Source: Alcaligenaceae bacterium 429
GTDB lineage: Bacteria > Pseudomonadota > Gammaproteobacteria > Burkholderiales > Burkholderiaceae_B
Assembly: GCA_004791645.1 (NCBI GenBank)
Contig: SRSN01000012.1
Span: 1-33,904 of the forward strand
Length of the DNA: 33,904 nucleotides
Direction of reading: 5' to 3'
A program made the translations under genes and the position numbers. The notes beneath the pieces are model-generated. The model was given only the letters and a program-made list of their open reading frames with translations. It was not told the DNA's origin and ran no database searches. This document shows, one piece after another, positions 7,982 through 18,557 of the stretch (positions within the stretch are counted from its first letter, which is position 1; each line of letters starts with the position of its first letter).

Positions 7982-9484
7982 GTGCTAGAACGCGAGCTGA
8001 AACTGTATGTACCTGAGCAGAGCCGGAAGGGGCTACTGGATCAGATTGCAGCATTAAACCCTTCCATACAGCCCCTACATGCTATTTACTTTGACACACC
8101 GTCTCGCACGCTGGCCAAAGCTCGTGTTGCGCTGCGTTTACGACTAGAAGGCGACCAATGGATTCAAACCCTAAAAGCCGCCGGTCCTGATGAGCTGTCA
8201 AAGTTGGAATACAACCATGTGCGCCCCATGCCCACACTGGATCTGACGCTCTACGACAATCTACCTGCCGCTGCGGTAGTACAACAACATGCAGCACAGT
8301 TGGCTCCACGCTATGAAACACGCATAGAGCGTCAACATGTACGCTTGGACTGTGCTGGTTCTATCGTAGAGATCGCCTTGGACAAGGGTGTTATCCAATC
8401 TGGCCATGTAGAACTGCCTGTCAACGAAATTGAGTTTGAGCTGATTGAGGGTGATGTAGCCAGTATTTTCCAACTGGGCGGCCAATGGATGGAGCAATTC
8501 GGCCTCATCATTGATTTGCGCAGTAAATCAGAACGCGGCGATATCTTGGCACAGGTAGTAAACTGCGGTGCCACCAGCCCTGAAGCCGTGCATGATGCGC
8601 TGTATCAAGCCTACAGGCTACATACTCACGCTTTTCCTACCATCCATAACCTGCAACAAGGGTATGTCGACAGTGCGCTACTGTATCTGGGGCAAATCAT
8701 CCGTAATGCGTCGCTGTTAGCGGGCATTGATGACCATGAAGCCGATGAAGAGCAACAAGCCACCTACTTGGCATTAATGCGCGTAGGAATGCGCAGACTA
8801 CGCTCCTGCCGACGTTTGTTCAGTCCATGGATGAGCACAGCAGAGCAGGCTGCCACACGTGAAATGCGCCCATTTTTTGCCATGTTTGGGGAAGCAAGAG
8901 ACTCTGACTTGCTAAGCCTAGAAACTCTGCCACGCCTAATGTTGGCAGGCTTACCTGGCCCTGCTTTGGTGCTACCTACTACCGCCAGCACCAGCGCAGA
9001 GATACAGCAATTAGCGGCTAGCTCTAGCTTTCAGCGCTGCTTATTGAGCAACCTTGCCCAACTCCTAAGTGGTCAAAATTTAGTTGAAGAAGAACGTCAC
9101 GACGCACAGCCCAAACCCTATTTGGCCTTACATGCAGTATTGCGTGCTCAGCTACAGTCCATTCAATTGCGTAGCCAAAACTTTGCCGAACTAAGTCAGC
9201 GCCAACAGCACAGACTGCGTAACCGCATCAAAACCTTGCGTTATTGCTTGGAATTTCTAGGTACCTCATCGCATAGACCTCTATACGATGCCCTACGTAA
9301 TACACAGCACTTCTTGGGGAAAATCACCGATTGCGATGTCACCCACGAATGGTGCCAACAGCATTTGGATGACCTAGAGCAACGCTATTGGGCGCTAGGT
9401 TGGCTAACCGCCACGCGACAACATTACGTGAAGCAAGCAAAGAAAGTACTGAAGCAGTTGGTACATACTGCCTATCCAGACTAA
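7982..9484 (+). CDS. CYTH-CHAD domain protein, probable inorganic triphosphatase
   Basis: About 500 residues in two domains. The N-terminal CYTH domain opens with the diagnostic ExExK motif (ERELK) and continues with the basic and acidic strands of the tunnel fold (RVALRLRLEGD, VEIALDKGVI, EIEFELIEGD). The C-terminal CHAD domain has helical blocks rich in basic residues and histidine (RVGMRRLRSCRRLF, GEARDSDLL, LRNRIKTLRYCLEFL). The E. coli relative YgiF hydrolyses inorganic triphosphate; CHAD domains bind polyphosphate. The frame is open to a TTG at 7907, but the first 25 residues are not CYTH-like; the GTG at 7982 places ERELK at the N-terminus and is my choice, though no good Shine-Dalgarno is visible. 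Confidence 0.88.
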   Translation: MLERELKLYVPEQSRKGLLDQIAALNPSIQPLHAIYFDTPSRTLAKARVALRLRLEGDQWIQTLKAAGPDELSKLEYNHVRPMPTLDLTLYDNLPAAAVVQQHAAQLAPRYETRIERQHVRLDCAGSIVEIALDKGVIQSGHVELPVNEIEFELIEGDVASIFQLGGQWMEQFGLIIDLRSKSERGDILAQVVNCGATSPEAVHDALYQAYRLHTHAFPTIHNLQQGYVDSALLYLGQIIRNASLLAGIDDHEADEEQQATYLALMRVGMRRLRSCRRLFSPWMSTAEQAATREMRPFFAMFGEARDSDLLSLETLPRLMLAGLPGPALVLPTTASTSAEIQQLAASSSFQRCLLSNLAQLLSGQNLVEEERHDAQPKPYLALHAVLRAQLQSIQLRSQNFAELSQRQQHRLRNRIKTLRYCLEFLGTSSHRPLYDALRNTQHFLGKITDCDVTHEWCQQHLDDLEQRYWALGWLTATRQHYVKQAKKVLKQLVHTAYPD

Positions 9485-9514
9485 GACTTACCTGCCCGCA
9501 AAGAAAACCGGCAT

Positions 9515-9533
9515 GAGCGTGTACATCACGCTC
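9515..9533 (+). repeat. Short inverted repeat after the CYTH-CHAD gene
   Basis: GAGCGTG (9515-9521) pairs perfectly with CACGCTC (9527-9533) around a 5-base loop, 30 bp after the stop codon. There is no T-run on the plus strand, so it is at best a weak or factor-assisted terminator. Confidence 0.35.
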
Positions 9534-9567
9534 AAAACACGCACCAAACTTATCAAAAGTGATCATT

Positions 9568-9601
9568 TTGATTGGTAATGTGAAATAATTGATTGGATAT
9601 G
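9568..9601 (+). promoter_or_regulatory. Direct repeat with 21-bp period, candidate AraC-family operator
   Basis: TTGATTGGnnATG occurs at 9568-9580 and again at 9589-9601, identical at 11 of 13 positions and exactly 21 bp apart, so both copies face the same side of the helix. A weak -35 (TTTAGA, 9606-9611) and -10 (TAGAAT, 9628-9633) with 16-bp spacing follow directly. This is the geometry of AraC-type activator half-sites next to a promoter. It precedes the PEBP gene and an AraC regulator. Confidence 0.5.
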
Positions 9602-9605
9602 GTGC

Positions 9606-9633
9606 TTTAGAGTAGTTCCTGCGCCCGTAGAAT
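9606..9633 (+). promoter_or_regulatory. Candidate promoter of the PEBP-AraC operon
   Basis: TTTAGA (9606-9611) and TAGAAT (9628-9633) with a 16-bp spacer, immediately downstream of the 21-bp direct repeat. The weak -35 fits an activator-dependent promoter. It is about 64 bp before the chosen start codon. Confidence 0.35.
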
Positions 9634-9696
9634 GGCCATCAGTTGTGCACCACGCTGCACAGCATGCCTTTAACTATCCACAGGACTACACCTCAT

Positions 9697-10332
9697 ATGC
9701 AACTCATCAGTCACAGTTTCAAGGACGGTCAGGCCATTCCTGGCGAATTTGCTTTCGCCGTGCCTGATGCTGCCCAGCACGTTGCTCTCTCAGCAAACCG
9801 CAATCCACACTTTGCATGGAGCAATGTCCCCGTAGGCACCCAGTCATTTGTCATGGTGTGCCACGATCCTGACGTGCCAAGTCGCGGTGATGACGTGAAT
9901 CAGGAAGGTCGTGAGGTTCCTGCCGACCTGCCCAGAATAGACTTCTTTCACTGGTTGCTACTAGATATTCCCGCCAACACTACAGAGATCGCTGCTGGCT
10001 CGCACTCAGACGGCGTCACGCCACGCGGCAAGCCCGGTCCCGATACCATGGGCGGCATGCGCCACGGCATTAACGACTACACAGCCTGGTTCGCCGGCGA
10101 CGAACAAATGAAGGGCAATTACCATGGATACGATGGCCCATGCCCTCCCTGGAATGACACACGCGTTCACCACTATGTTTTCACGGTCTATGCGTTGGCA
10201 ACCCCCTCCTTGTTGGTCAACGGACCACTGACGGGCGCTAACGTACTCGCAGCATTGAAGACTGCTCCAGTACTAGGACAAGCCAGCCTCACTGGTTTGT
10301 ACAGCCTCAACCCTTGCGTACCACTTAACTGA
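9697..10332 (+). CDS. YbhB/YbcL-family phosphatidylethanolamine-binding (PEBP) protein
   Basis: About 211 residues. PEBP signatures include CHDPDVPS, FFHWLLLDIP, GMRHGINDYTAWF and GYDGPCPPWNDTRVHHYVFT, the last containing the anion-binding pocket residues; FTVYALATPSL ends the fold. It is longer than the roughly 160-residue E. coli YbhB because of an insertion around 115-145. Bacterial PEBPs are cytosolic or periplasmic small-molecule binders of unclear role; no signal peptide is apparent. The frame is open to a TTG at 9643, with an ATG at 9664, but the ATG at 9697 places the conserved MQLISHSF at the start and follows AGGA (9682). An AraC regulator begins 3 bp after its stop. Confidence 0.88.
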   Translation: MQLISHSFKDGQAIPGEFAFAVPDAAQHVALSANRNPHFAWSNVPVGTQSFVMVCHDPDVPSRGDDVNQEGREVPADLPRIDFFHWLLLDIPANTTEIAAGSHSDGVTPRGKPGPDTMGGMRHGINDYTAWFAGDEQMKGNYHGYDGPCPPWNDTRVHHYVFTVYALATPSLLVNGPLTGANVLAALKTAPVLGQASLTGLYSLNPCVPLN

Positions 10333-10335
10333 CCA

Positions 10336-11226
10336 GTGACTCAGCACAAACCGCGCCTCCAAGAACCGCTACAAACAGCCTCACCGGCTGTACAAACCAA
10401 GGCTCACAAGCACTGGGTATTACCATCTGGCACGCCCGTGCTTAGACGCGGCTTGTGCGCACTGGCACAGCCTGTGTTAACACGAACTCAGCATACTCCG
10501 GGGTTTTTATTCCATGACGCCACCGTACTGCTGATCGTAGCAGGCCGATTGGACTTAGATGATGACACTCATCAACTTGCGCTTGATGCACAGGCGTCGT
10601 TACTGCTCGTCGAGCCGGGCACGTGCGTCAATTTAGTGAAAACGCCGGATGAGCATGAGAAGTGCTTCCGCTCCATTTTCCTGACTCTTTCTACAACCTT
10701 ACTAGAAGCATTTCGGCGCACTAGCCACGCCAATCCCTCCGATGCTGCTAGACAGGCCCCTTATGGGCTAGCAGCACTGGACGACGACCTAGCCGCTACG
10801 TTTCAGTTGGTGCTAGAAAGCGTGGATATCAAACGTGTAAGCGACGAACGGCTACAGTGCAGGCTCATTGATTTACTCTTTGCGCTTGCTGAACGAGGAC
10901 ATGTCTTTCACGGACCTAAACAAAGCGGAACAGCTGGGCGCTTACGTACTTTGATTAGCGAAGCTCCTGATCAAGCTTGGACAGCACACGAAGCTGGCCG
11001 TGCACTAGCGATGAGTGAGGCCACACTACGACGACGCCTCGCCAGTGAAAGTGTGCGCTTCGAGAATCTGCTGATAGATACTCGCATGCACCATGCCCTA
11101 ATGCTGCTACAGACCACATCGTGGAGCATTCCGCACGTTGCGCAGGCTTGCGGCTATCAGTCACCCGCACGATTTTCCGAACGCTTCCGAGCGCGTTTTG
11201 GCTACCTGCCTTCTGGGGTTCGCTGA
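10336..11226 (+). CDS. AraC-family transcriptional regulator, co-transcribed with PEBP gene
   Basis: A 296-residue regulator. The C-terminal third carries two helix-turn-helix motifs: AHEAGRALAMSEATLRRRLA and VAQACGYQSPARFSERFR, followed by the conserved FGYLPSGVR. The N-terminal part (about 25-170) is a divergent cupin-like sensor (HDATVLLIVAGRLDLDDD). The start is GTG at 10336, 3 bp past the PEBP stop, with no ATG nearby, so the two genes form one unit. The upstream direct repeats are a natural candidate target, implying autoregulation. The effector is unknown. A strong bidirectional terminator follows. Confidence 0.88.
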   Translation: MTQHKPRLQEPLQTASPAVQTKAHKHWVLPSGTPVLRRGLCALAQPVLTRTQHTPGFLFHDATVLLIVAGRLDLDDDTHQLALDAQASLLLVEPGTCVNLVKTPDEHEKCFRSIFLTLSTTLLEAFRRTSHANPSDAARQAPYGLAALDDDLAATFQLVLESVDIKRVSDERLQCRLIDLLFALAERGHVFHGPKQSGTAGRLRTLISEAPDQAWTAHEAGRALAMSEATLRRRLASESVRFENLLIDTRMHHALMLLQTTSWSIPHVAQACGYQSPARFSERFRARFGYLPSGVR

Positions 11227-11272
11227 TAGCGATAACGCTGTTGGTGGCACACGCCAAGACACGCTGAAATAA

Positions 11273-11308
11273 AAATGCCACCTGTAGGATGCAGGTGGCA
11301 TTTCTTTT
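11273..11308. terminator. Bidirectional intrinsic terminator between AraC gene and ftsY
   Basis: AAATGCCACCTG (11273-11284) pairs perfectly over 12 bp with CAGGTGGCATTT (11292-11303) around a 7-base loop. CTTTT follows on the plus strand, and the minus strand has a matching T-rich run. It serves both convergent genes. Confidence 0.9.
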
Positions 11309-11319
11309 GCAAGCGATAC

Positions 11320-12693
<1,374 letters not shown>

Positions 12694-12748
12694 ACAATCT
12701 ACACTTAAGCAAAATTCTGGATCACGCCACTGGCGATACTACGCGCCC

Positions 12749-13327
12749 ATGAAAAAACACACAATCCGTATTGTAGGCGGGGAATACCGCCGCACACCTA
12801 TCACTGTACCGGAAGCGGCAGGGCTACGCCCTACTCCTGATCGTGTACGCGAAACTCTCTTTAATTGGTTACGCCATTTCTGGCAGGACGATTTTCAGCA
12901 AAAACGCGTGCTGGACTTGTTTGCCGGCTCAGGTGCCTTGGGTTTTGAGGCAGCTTCGCACGGCGTCGCGCATGTACAAATGGTAGAAAACAACCCAAAC
13001 GCCATTTCATCGCTGAGGGCAATACGCAACAAGCTAGATGCCCTATCTGTACGCATTCATGCAGGCGATGCACTGCATGTTTTGGAACGTACTGAAATGC
13101 CTTATGATCTGGTTTTTCTGGACCCCCCTTTCAACCAGCAATGGCTGGAGAAGGTTTGGCCCCTACTACCTCGTATTTTAGCGCCGGATGCTCTGGTATA
13201 TGTAGAGTCTGAAAATACTATTACTGTCCCTGAGTTTCTTACGCCATTACGGGAGCAACGAGCAGGAAATGTGTATTATTCACTGTTCATGTTTGCTGCA
13301 GCGCAAAAAACAGATAATAATGCCTAA
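12749..13327 (+). CDS. rsmD: 16S rRNA (guanine(966)-N(2))-methyltransferase RsmD
   Basis: SAM-dependent methyltransferase acting on G966 of 16S rRNA during 30S assembly. The 192-residue protein shows IRIVGGEYRR at the start, SAM motif I DLFAGSGALGFEAASHG (from residue 55) and the catalytic DPPF at about 125-128. The frame stays open far upstream through antisense ftsY repeats, but that extension encodes low-complexity Ser-Gly; the ATG at 12749 gives the correct family N-terminus (MKKHTIRIVGG). It is divergent from ftsY with a 55-bp gap and followed by coaD, a conserved betaproteobacterial order. Confidence 0.95.
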   Translation: MKKHTIRIVGGEYRRTPITVPEAAGLRPTPDRVRETLFNWLRHFWQDDFQQKRVLDLFAGSGALGFEAASHGVAHVQMVENNPNAISSLRAIRNKLDALSVRIHAGDALHVLERTEMPYDLVFLDPPFNQQWLEKVWPLLPRILAPDALVYVESENTITVPEFLTPLREQRAGNVYYSLFMFAAAQKTDNNA

Positions 13328-13402
13328 CGCCATAACTACATATTCATCGTGACAGTATTGTTCTGCGCAACATTTGCTACCACTCTCATCGATAATTAAT
13401 AA

Positions 13403-13924
<522 letters not shown>

Positions 13925-13990
13925 AGCGGCAAAGTAGGGCCAGACGGTATACACTGAACTCATTGTTTTGCTTTAGCTTTTGCAATAGCC

Positions 13991-14248
13991 ATGGCCCTTA
14001 CCATTACCGAAGAATGCATTAACTGCGATGTCTGTGAGCCGCAATGCCCCAACACCGCTATCTACATGGGTGAAGAGATCTACGAGATCAATCCTTCACT
14101 CTGTACTGAATGCGTGGGACACTTTGACGAGCCACAGTGCGTTGTCTTTTGCCCTGTTGAGTGCATTGAAGTGCACCCTGAGCATCAAGAAAGCCAAGAG
14201 ATTTTACTGAAGAAATTTCAGAAACTCGCTGGGCTGACTGAAGCCTAA
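13991..14248 (+). CDS. YfhL-family two-cluster [4Fe-4S] ferredoxin
   Basis: An 85-residue ferredoxin with two iron-sulfur motifs. The first is Cys9-x2-Cys12-x2-Cys15-x3-Cys19-Pro. The second is Cys38-x2-Cys41-x8-Cys50-x3-Cys54-Pro, with an additional Cys58. The long x8 insertion in the second motif is the mark of the Alvin/YfhL group, whose clusters have very different and low potentials. It is cytosolic; the electron partner is unknown. It follows coaD by 66 bp, an arrangement usual in betaproteobacteria, and ends at a strong terminator. Confidence 0.94.
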   Translation: MALTITEECINCDVCEPQCPNTAIYMGEEIYEINPSLCTECVGHFDEPQCVVFCPVECIEVHPEHQESQEILLKKFQKLAGLTEA

Positions 14249-14257
14249 GCAGGCAAT

Positions 14258-14287
14258 AAAAAACGGGGCTATCAGCCCCGTTTTTTA
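14258..14287. terminator. Bidirectional intrinsic terminator between ferredoxin gene and asmA-like gene
   Basis: CGGGGCT (14264-14270) pairs with AGCCCCG (14274-14280) around a 3-base loop. It is flanked by A-rich sequence on the left and TTTTTT on the right, so it works in both directions. It ends just at the stop codon of the minus-strand gene. Confidence 0.92.
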
Positions 14288-16978
14288 TTAGGGTTTTGAT
14301 CCCCCTAACAAATCTCTAAACAATACCCCCAGACTGCGACTAGGTGCTGCTTGTTCCACACGCTTAGTCAATGCTTCGCCTGTCTCACGGGCATCCATCA
14401 GTGTATCCAACAAGGGTTGACCCACTAGTTTTTCAACCAAGCCATTTTCCAACGCCTGCTGCACCAATTTACTGCTGATCTCATTCCACAAGATTTTATG
14501 CTCTGGATGCGAGAGAGAACCTACCAACTGCACTGGAACCGTTACCCTAAACAGCTCTTTCAACAAGCTGGCATTCGTGTTGTTACGCATTTGGCTTAGC
14601 AGACGGAACTCTAAGGTCAAATCCAAACTCTGATCCACCAAATTAATGGAGGATGGTTTACGCATACTGATACGTAAATCAGGGGAATTCGCCAACATAG
14701 AGTTAAAGCTCAGCACACCATCACGCAAAGTAGATTGCAAACTCAACGCAGAAAAACTGGTACTGCGGCGTAAGTCAAAACCTAACGCCAGAGGTGGCAA
14801 CTGTGGGCTAAACGCATTCTTAGCAACATCAACAACACTAGCAAGTGTTTCAAAGGCATCTAGACCATAAACACGGCCATCTACAGTATCCAGATTGAAG
14901 GTGCCGCTTAGGCTGCGCAACCACGCTGCTGGTGTATGCCCCGATGCGGTGACTCGAGCACTGATATCGCTCTTACCACTCATACGAGTTTGCCCAAACG
15001 CATCTTCCAGGATAGCGCCCGACTCAATGCCGTAGGCATCTACCGAAGCACGCACACTACTATCCGCCTTCAAACGCAGCTCACTTAACAAGCTACCTTG
15101 GTAGAACTCTGCGCTGTTGAGCTTCAGCAGTAGCTCACCTTGGCCTATGCCTAAATCTGCTTTGAGCTGCTCTAACGTGAGCTTGCCCACTTTCACGTTT
15201 TGCAGCTGTGCTTTGCCCTGTACCGTGTATTTGTTCAAGAAACTTAAGTCCATGACTGTACCAGCCACTGGACCTACGAATTGCTCGTTAGCATCTTGCT
15301 GCTCACCCGATACCACTCGACCACGCTGCTTGCGCACCTCGGCTGATGGAATCCAATTAGCAAAATCTGTGTCTTGCACCTGCATGGTGAAATCCAGATT
15401 TGGATCCGCTTGCGGCTGATAACGTGCATCCAAGGCAATACGCCCTGCACTTTCACCAATATCCAGATGCGTATTCCACTGATTTACAGGGGTTGCCCAT
15501 GTTAACGAACCTGTTAAATCTGCCTCTACACGCTGATTAGGCAAGCCCTCATCCTCAAGGCTAAATACCCCTTTTAACTCTGCCCAAGACAGCTCTTTTT
15601 GCTCGCGCTGCCATACCAAGGGGCTAGCAACTTTCACTACCCAAGCCTGCAAAGGCTGCTTCAAGACGGCATCTACGCTAAAGCGTTCAGCCCGCAACTG
15701 CTCATCCGTACCGCTAAGGTCTTCTATGCGCAATTTAACGCCCGTAGAATTCACTCCAGAGCGGATAAAGCTACCCACTATAGGAGACTTCATCTCAGCC
15801 GAGTTGCTGTCTGTATACACATCAGGTATATCCAAAGCCAACTCTACTGCATCATGCTCGTAGTTACCTTTGGTACGCAGTGCCATGCGCTGAATACGCA
15901 ATAACGAATGCTGGCCTGCATAAATTAAATCGGGGATGCTCAAGCTTGCCTGTACATCAGAGAGCGGCATGGTTCGACTGGCCAACTCACCTTGAGTAGT
16001 AAGCTCCATGCCTTGTACACGCACTACCCCCACCAAGGATTGGTATTCCACACCACCTTTAAGCTGCAACTGCTCGGTTTTGTAGCTACCTACATCCCCT
16101 TGTACTTGTACATTGATACGCTGCGCAGCGTAGATATGGCTGTAAGGGTCCAGACGCAGCAGCGCCTGGCCATCCAGCGCTGCCTCCATGTGTGGTTTAG
16201 TTCCTTGTAGACGACCTTTAAACTTCAGATCAAAAGGCTGCCCAAAAGTCATGCGCCCAGTATTCATGTCTAGGCCTACGATTTGCCCACCACCACCTAA
16301 AATATGGTCGTAGTAGTGCACTTCGCCTTCACGGAAATCTAGGCCCGCGATATCAATTTGGAATTGGGTTTTACCTGTATCTGGGCGTACAGCTTCTTTC
16401 AAGCTCGCCAATACTTTACTCAGCTCTGAGCCAGGCTCTTCCTCTTTAGGAATCGTTGCGTGAGCTGGGTCGTCAGACACCGTACCTTCTGCTGGGTCTT
16501 CTACTTCAGCAGCGTGTGCAGCACCTATGATCCAACCACCAGAACTAGCTGTAGTAGCCGGCACGTTTTCCAGTGCCGTGTCATCCAGTAGATCGGAGAA
16601 ATTAAAACTGCCGTCTTTTTCACGCTCAAGCCAAACCTTAAAACCATTTAGCGAGACATGATCCACCACGAACTGGTTAGACATTAACGGCCAAATCGCC
16701 ACGGCAAAGCGAGCACTGTCTACCGACATAAAGGTTTGGTCGCTATTACGCTCAGACAGCGACACACCGTTAACAGACAAACCTATACGGGGAAATAAAG
16801 ACAGTTCTATTTCACCCTCTATAGCCAGGGTGCGTTGGTAGCGCTCGTAGACAATTTCTTCTAGCTTACGTTTGTAGGCATTAGGATCAAAAGTCAGCAA
16901 AAAAATGGCGGCACCTACTAATGCCACGATGAAAATCACTACCAAGCCTAATAGGCTACGCTTGAACCACACTTTCAT
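14288..16978 (-). CDS. AsmA-family envelope protein
   Basis: A large 896-residue protein. A single N-terminal membrane segment (SLLGLVVIFIVALVGAAIFL, about 8-27) is followed by the AsmA N-terminal block (FDPNAYKRKLEEIV, EGEIELSLFPRIGLSVNGV) and a long beta-rich periplasmic region. The C-terminal part carries the AsmA_2 pattern (GTFNLDTVDGRVYGLDAF, LRDGVLSF, LDLTLEFRL). AsmA-like proteins are bridge-forming or lipid-transfer proteins (relatives of TamB and YhdP) important for outer-membrane lipid balance. A low-complexity acidic stretch around 150-180 separates the N-terminal block from the rest. It is single, with a terminator at its end. Confidence 0.9.
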   Translation of the reverse strand: MKVWFKRSLLGLVVIFIVALVGAAIFLLTFDPNAYKRKLEEIVYERYQRTLAIEGEIELSLFPRIGLSVNGVSLSERNSDQTFMSVDSARFAVAIWPLMSNQFVVDHVSLNGFKVWLEREKDGSFNFSDLLDDTALENVPATTASSGGWIIGAAHAAEVEDPAEGTVSDDPAHATIPKEEEPGSELSKVLASLKEAVRPDTGKTQFQIDIAGLDFREGEVHYYDHILGGGGQIVGLDMNTGRMTFGQPFDLKFKGRLQGTKPHMEAALDGQALLRLDPYSHIYAAQRINVQVQGDVGSYKTEQLQLKGGVEYQSLVGVVRVQGMELTTQGELASRTMPLSDVQASLSIPDLIYAGQHSLLRIQRMALRTKGNYEHDAVELALDIPDVYTDSNSAEMKSPIVGSFIRSGVNSTGVKLRIEDLSGTDEQLRAERFSVDAVLKQPLQAWVVKVASPLVWQREQKELSWAELKGVFSLEDEGLPNQRVEADLTGSLTWATPVNQWNTHLDIGESAGRIALDARYQPQADPNLDFTMQVQDTDFANWIPSAEVRKQRGRVVSGEQQDANEQFVGPVAGTVMDLSFLNKYTVQGKAQLQNVKVGKLTLEQLKADLGIGQGELLLKLNSAEFYQGSLLSELRLKADSSVRASVDAYGIESGAILEDAFGQTRMSGKSDISARVTASGHTPAAWLRSLSGTFNLDTVDGRVYGLDAFETLASVVDVAKNAFSPQLPPLALGFDLRRSTSFSALSLQSTLRDGVLSFNSMLANSPDLRISMRKPSSINLVDQSLDLTLEFRLLSQMRNNTNASLLKELFRVTVPVQLVGSLSHPEHKILWNEISSKLVQQALENGLVEKLVGQPLLDTLMDARETGEALTKRVEQAAPSRSLGVLFRDLLGGSKP

Positions 16979-17245
16979 TTAGTCCTCAAACCACCGTTCC
17001 ATCCATTTGTGCTGAGCTTTCACGCTTCCAGCCTGCATGCTACCGCAACCATTGGCACTGCGCATCACACTGTAAAAAAGTGTGTTTTTCCAGCAATAAG
17101 CCTACAATCGTACTATCAGCCGGCTGCACATTACCAAAAGAAATATAGAAATCTGCTTTCTGTCTAACTATAGCCAGTCAGCCACCGGTACGATGCACAT
17201 ATTACCTGCGATTATTTCACTTACCTTCTTTTGCCCGCTCCCATT

Positions 17246-18520
17246 ATGAAACTGGAAACACTTGCCGTTCATGCTGGTTACAGCCCTGATCCAACTACTA
17301 AAGCTGTTGCCGTACCGATTTACCAAACCACCTCTTACGCCTTTGATAATACTCAACATGGCGCGGATCTGTTTGATCTGAAGGTACCAGGTAATATCTA
17401 CACCCGCATTATGAACCCAACCAATGCTGTGTTGGAGGAGCGCGTTGCGGCACTGGAAGGTGGTGTTGCTGCCCTAGCTGTAGCATCCGGCATGGCCGCC
17501 ATTAGTTATGCTATACAAACCATCGCTGAGGCGGGTGACAATATTGTTTCGGTGAGTAAACTTTATGGCGGCACCTACAACCTGTTTGCCCACACGTTTC
17601 CACGTCAAGGTATTGAGGTTCGTTTTGCAGCCCATAACGAATTAGCCAAACTCGAATCTCTGATCGATGCACGCACCAAAGCCGTATTCTGCGAAACCAT
17701 CGGCAACCCCGGCGCTAACATCGTAGATATTCAAGCCTTGGCTGACTTAGCTCACCGTCATGGCGTACCACTGATTGTGGATAACACTGTTGCTTCCCCA
17801 GCGCTGTGCCGCCCGTTTGAACACGGTGCAGATATCGTGGTGCACTCCCTGACTAAATACATGGGCGGCCACGGTACAACCATTGCTGGCGCAGTCGTGG
17901 ATTCCGGTAAATTCCCTTGGGCTGAGCACAAAGAGCGTTTTGCTATTCTGAATACGCCTGATCCATCCTACCACGGCGTGGTTTACACCGAAGCCTTTGG
18001 TGCCGCTGCATTTATTGGCCGCTGCCGCGTAGTGCCTCTGCGTAACACCGGTGCAGCCTTGTCTCCTTTCAATGCATTCCAAATCCTGCAAGGCATTGAG
18101 ACTCTGCCCCTGCGCATGGAACGTCACACAGAAAATGCACTGAAAGCGGCTCAGTTTCTGCAGAAACACCCACAAGTAAAATGGGTGAACTACGCAGGCC
18201 TGCCAGAGCACCCAGAGCACGATTTGGCAGTACGTTACATGGGCGGCAAACCTGCTGCGATTTTGAGCTTCGGTATTGAAGGCGGTCGTGAAGCTGGTGC
18301 ACGCTTTATTGATGCACTGAAACTGATCACGCGCTTAGTTAACATCGGTGACACCAAATCGTTGGCTTGCCACCCAGCTACCACCACACACCGTCAGTTA
18401 AACGAGCAAGAGCTGAAAACTGCAGGTGTAAGTTTGGATATGGTGCGCTTGTCCATCGGGATTGAGCACATTGATGACATCTTGGCTGATTTGACCCAAG
18501 CATTGGATGCAGCTAAATAA
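17246..18520 (+). CDS. metY: O-acetylhomoserine aminocarboxypropyltransferase (O-acetylhomoserine sulfhydrylase)
   Basis: PLP enzyme that makes homocysteine directly from O-acetylhomoserine and sulfide, feeding MetH. About 424 residues, the usual MetY length and longer than MetB or MetZ. Landmarks: [12 protein letters not shown] at the start, [22 protein letters not shown], and the PLP lysine Lys204 in [12 protein letters not shown]; the C-terminal [13 protein letters not shown] is typical. The frame extends to a TTG at 17231, but the ATG at 17246 fits the family ([11 protein letters not shown]). No Shine-Dalgarno is evident. The 267-bp region upstream has a partially repeated element but no recognisable riboswitch. 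Confidence 0.95.
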   Translation: MKLETLAVHAGYSPDPTTKAVAVPIYQTTSYAFDNTQHGADLFDLKVPGNIYTRIMNPTNAVLEERVAALEGGVAALAVASGMAAISYAIQTIAEAGDNIVSVSKLYGGTYNLFAHTFPRQGIEVRFAAHNELAKLESLIDARTKAVFCETIGNPGANIVDIQALADLAHRHGVPLIVDNTVASPALCRPFEHGADIVVHSLTKYMGGHGTTIAGAVVDSGKFPWAEHKERFAILNTPDPSYHGVVYTEAFGAAAFIGRCRVVPLRNTGAALSPFNAFQILQGIETLPLRMERHTENALKAAQFLQKHPQVKWVNYAGLPEHPEHDLAVRYMGGKPAAILSFGIEGGREAGARFIDALKLITRLVNIGDTKSLACHPATTTHRQLNEQELKTAGVSLDMVRLSIGIEHIDDILADLTQALDAAK

Positions 18521-18536
18521 GCTAGTGTTTAGGTAA

Positions 18537-18557
18537 GGCTACCTCTTGCGGGTAGCC
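18537..18557. terminator. Hairpin between convergent metY and yddG-like gene (weak terminator)
   Basis: GGCTACC (18537-18543) pairs with GGTAGCC (18551-18557) around a 7-base loop, just after metY and overlapping the stop codon of the minus-strand gene. Neither strand has a good T-run, so termination here is uncertain. Confidence 0.4.

Noticed and set aside
17066-17089. Hairpin CACACT/AGTGTG followed by TTTTT, upstream of metY
   Set aside because: A 6-bp A/T-flanked stem in the gap between divergent genes, with no gene ending there; too weak to call a terminator.
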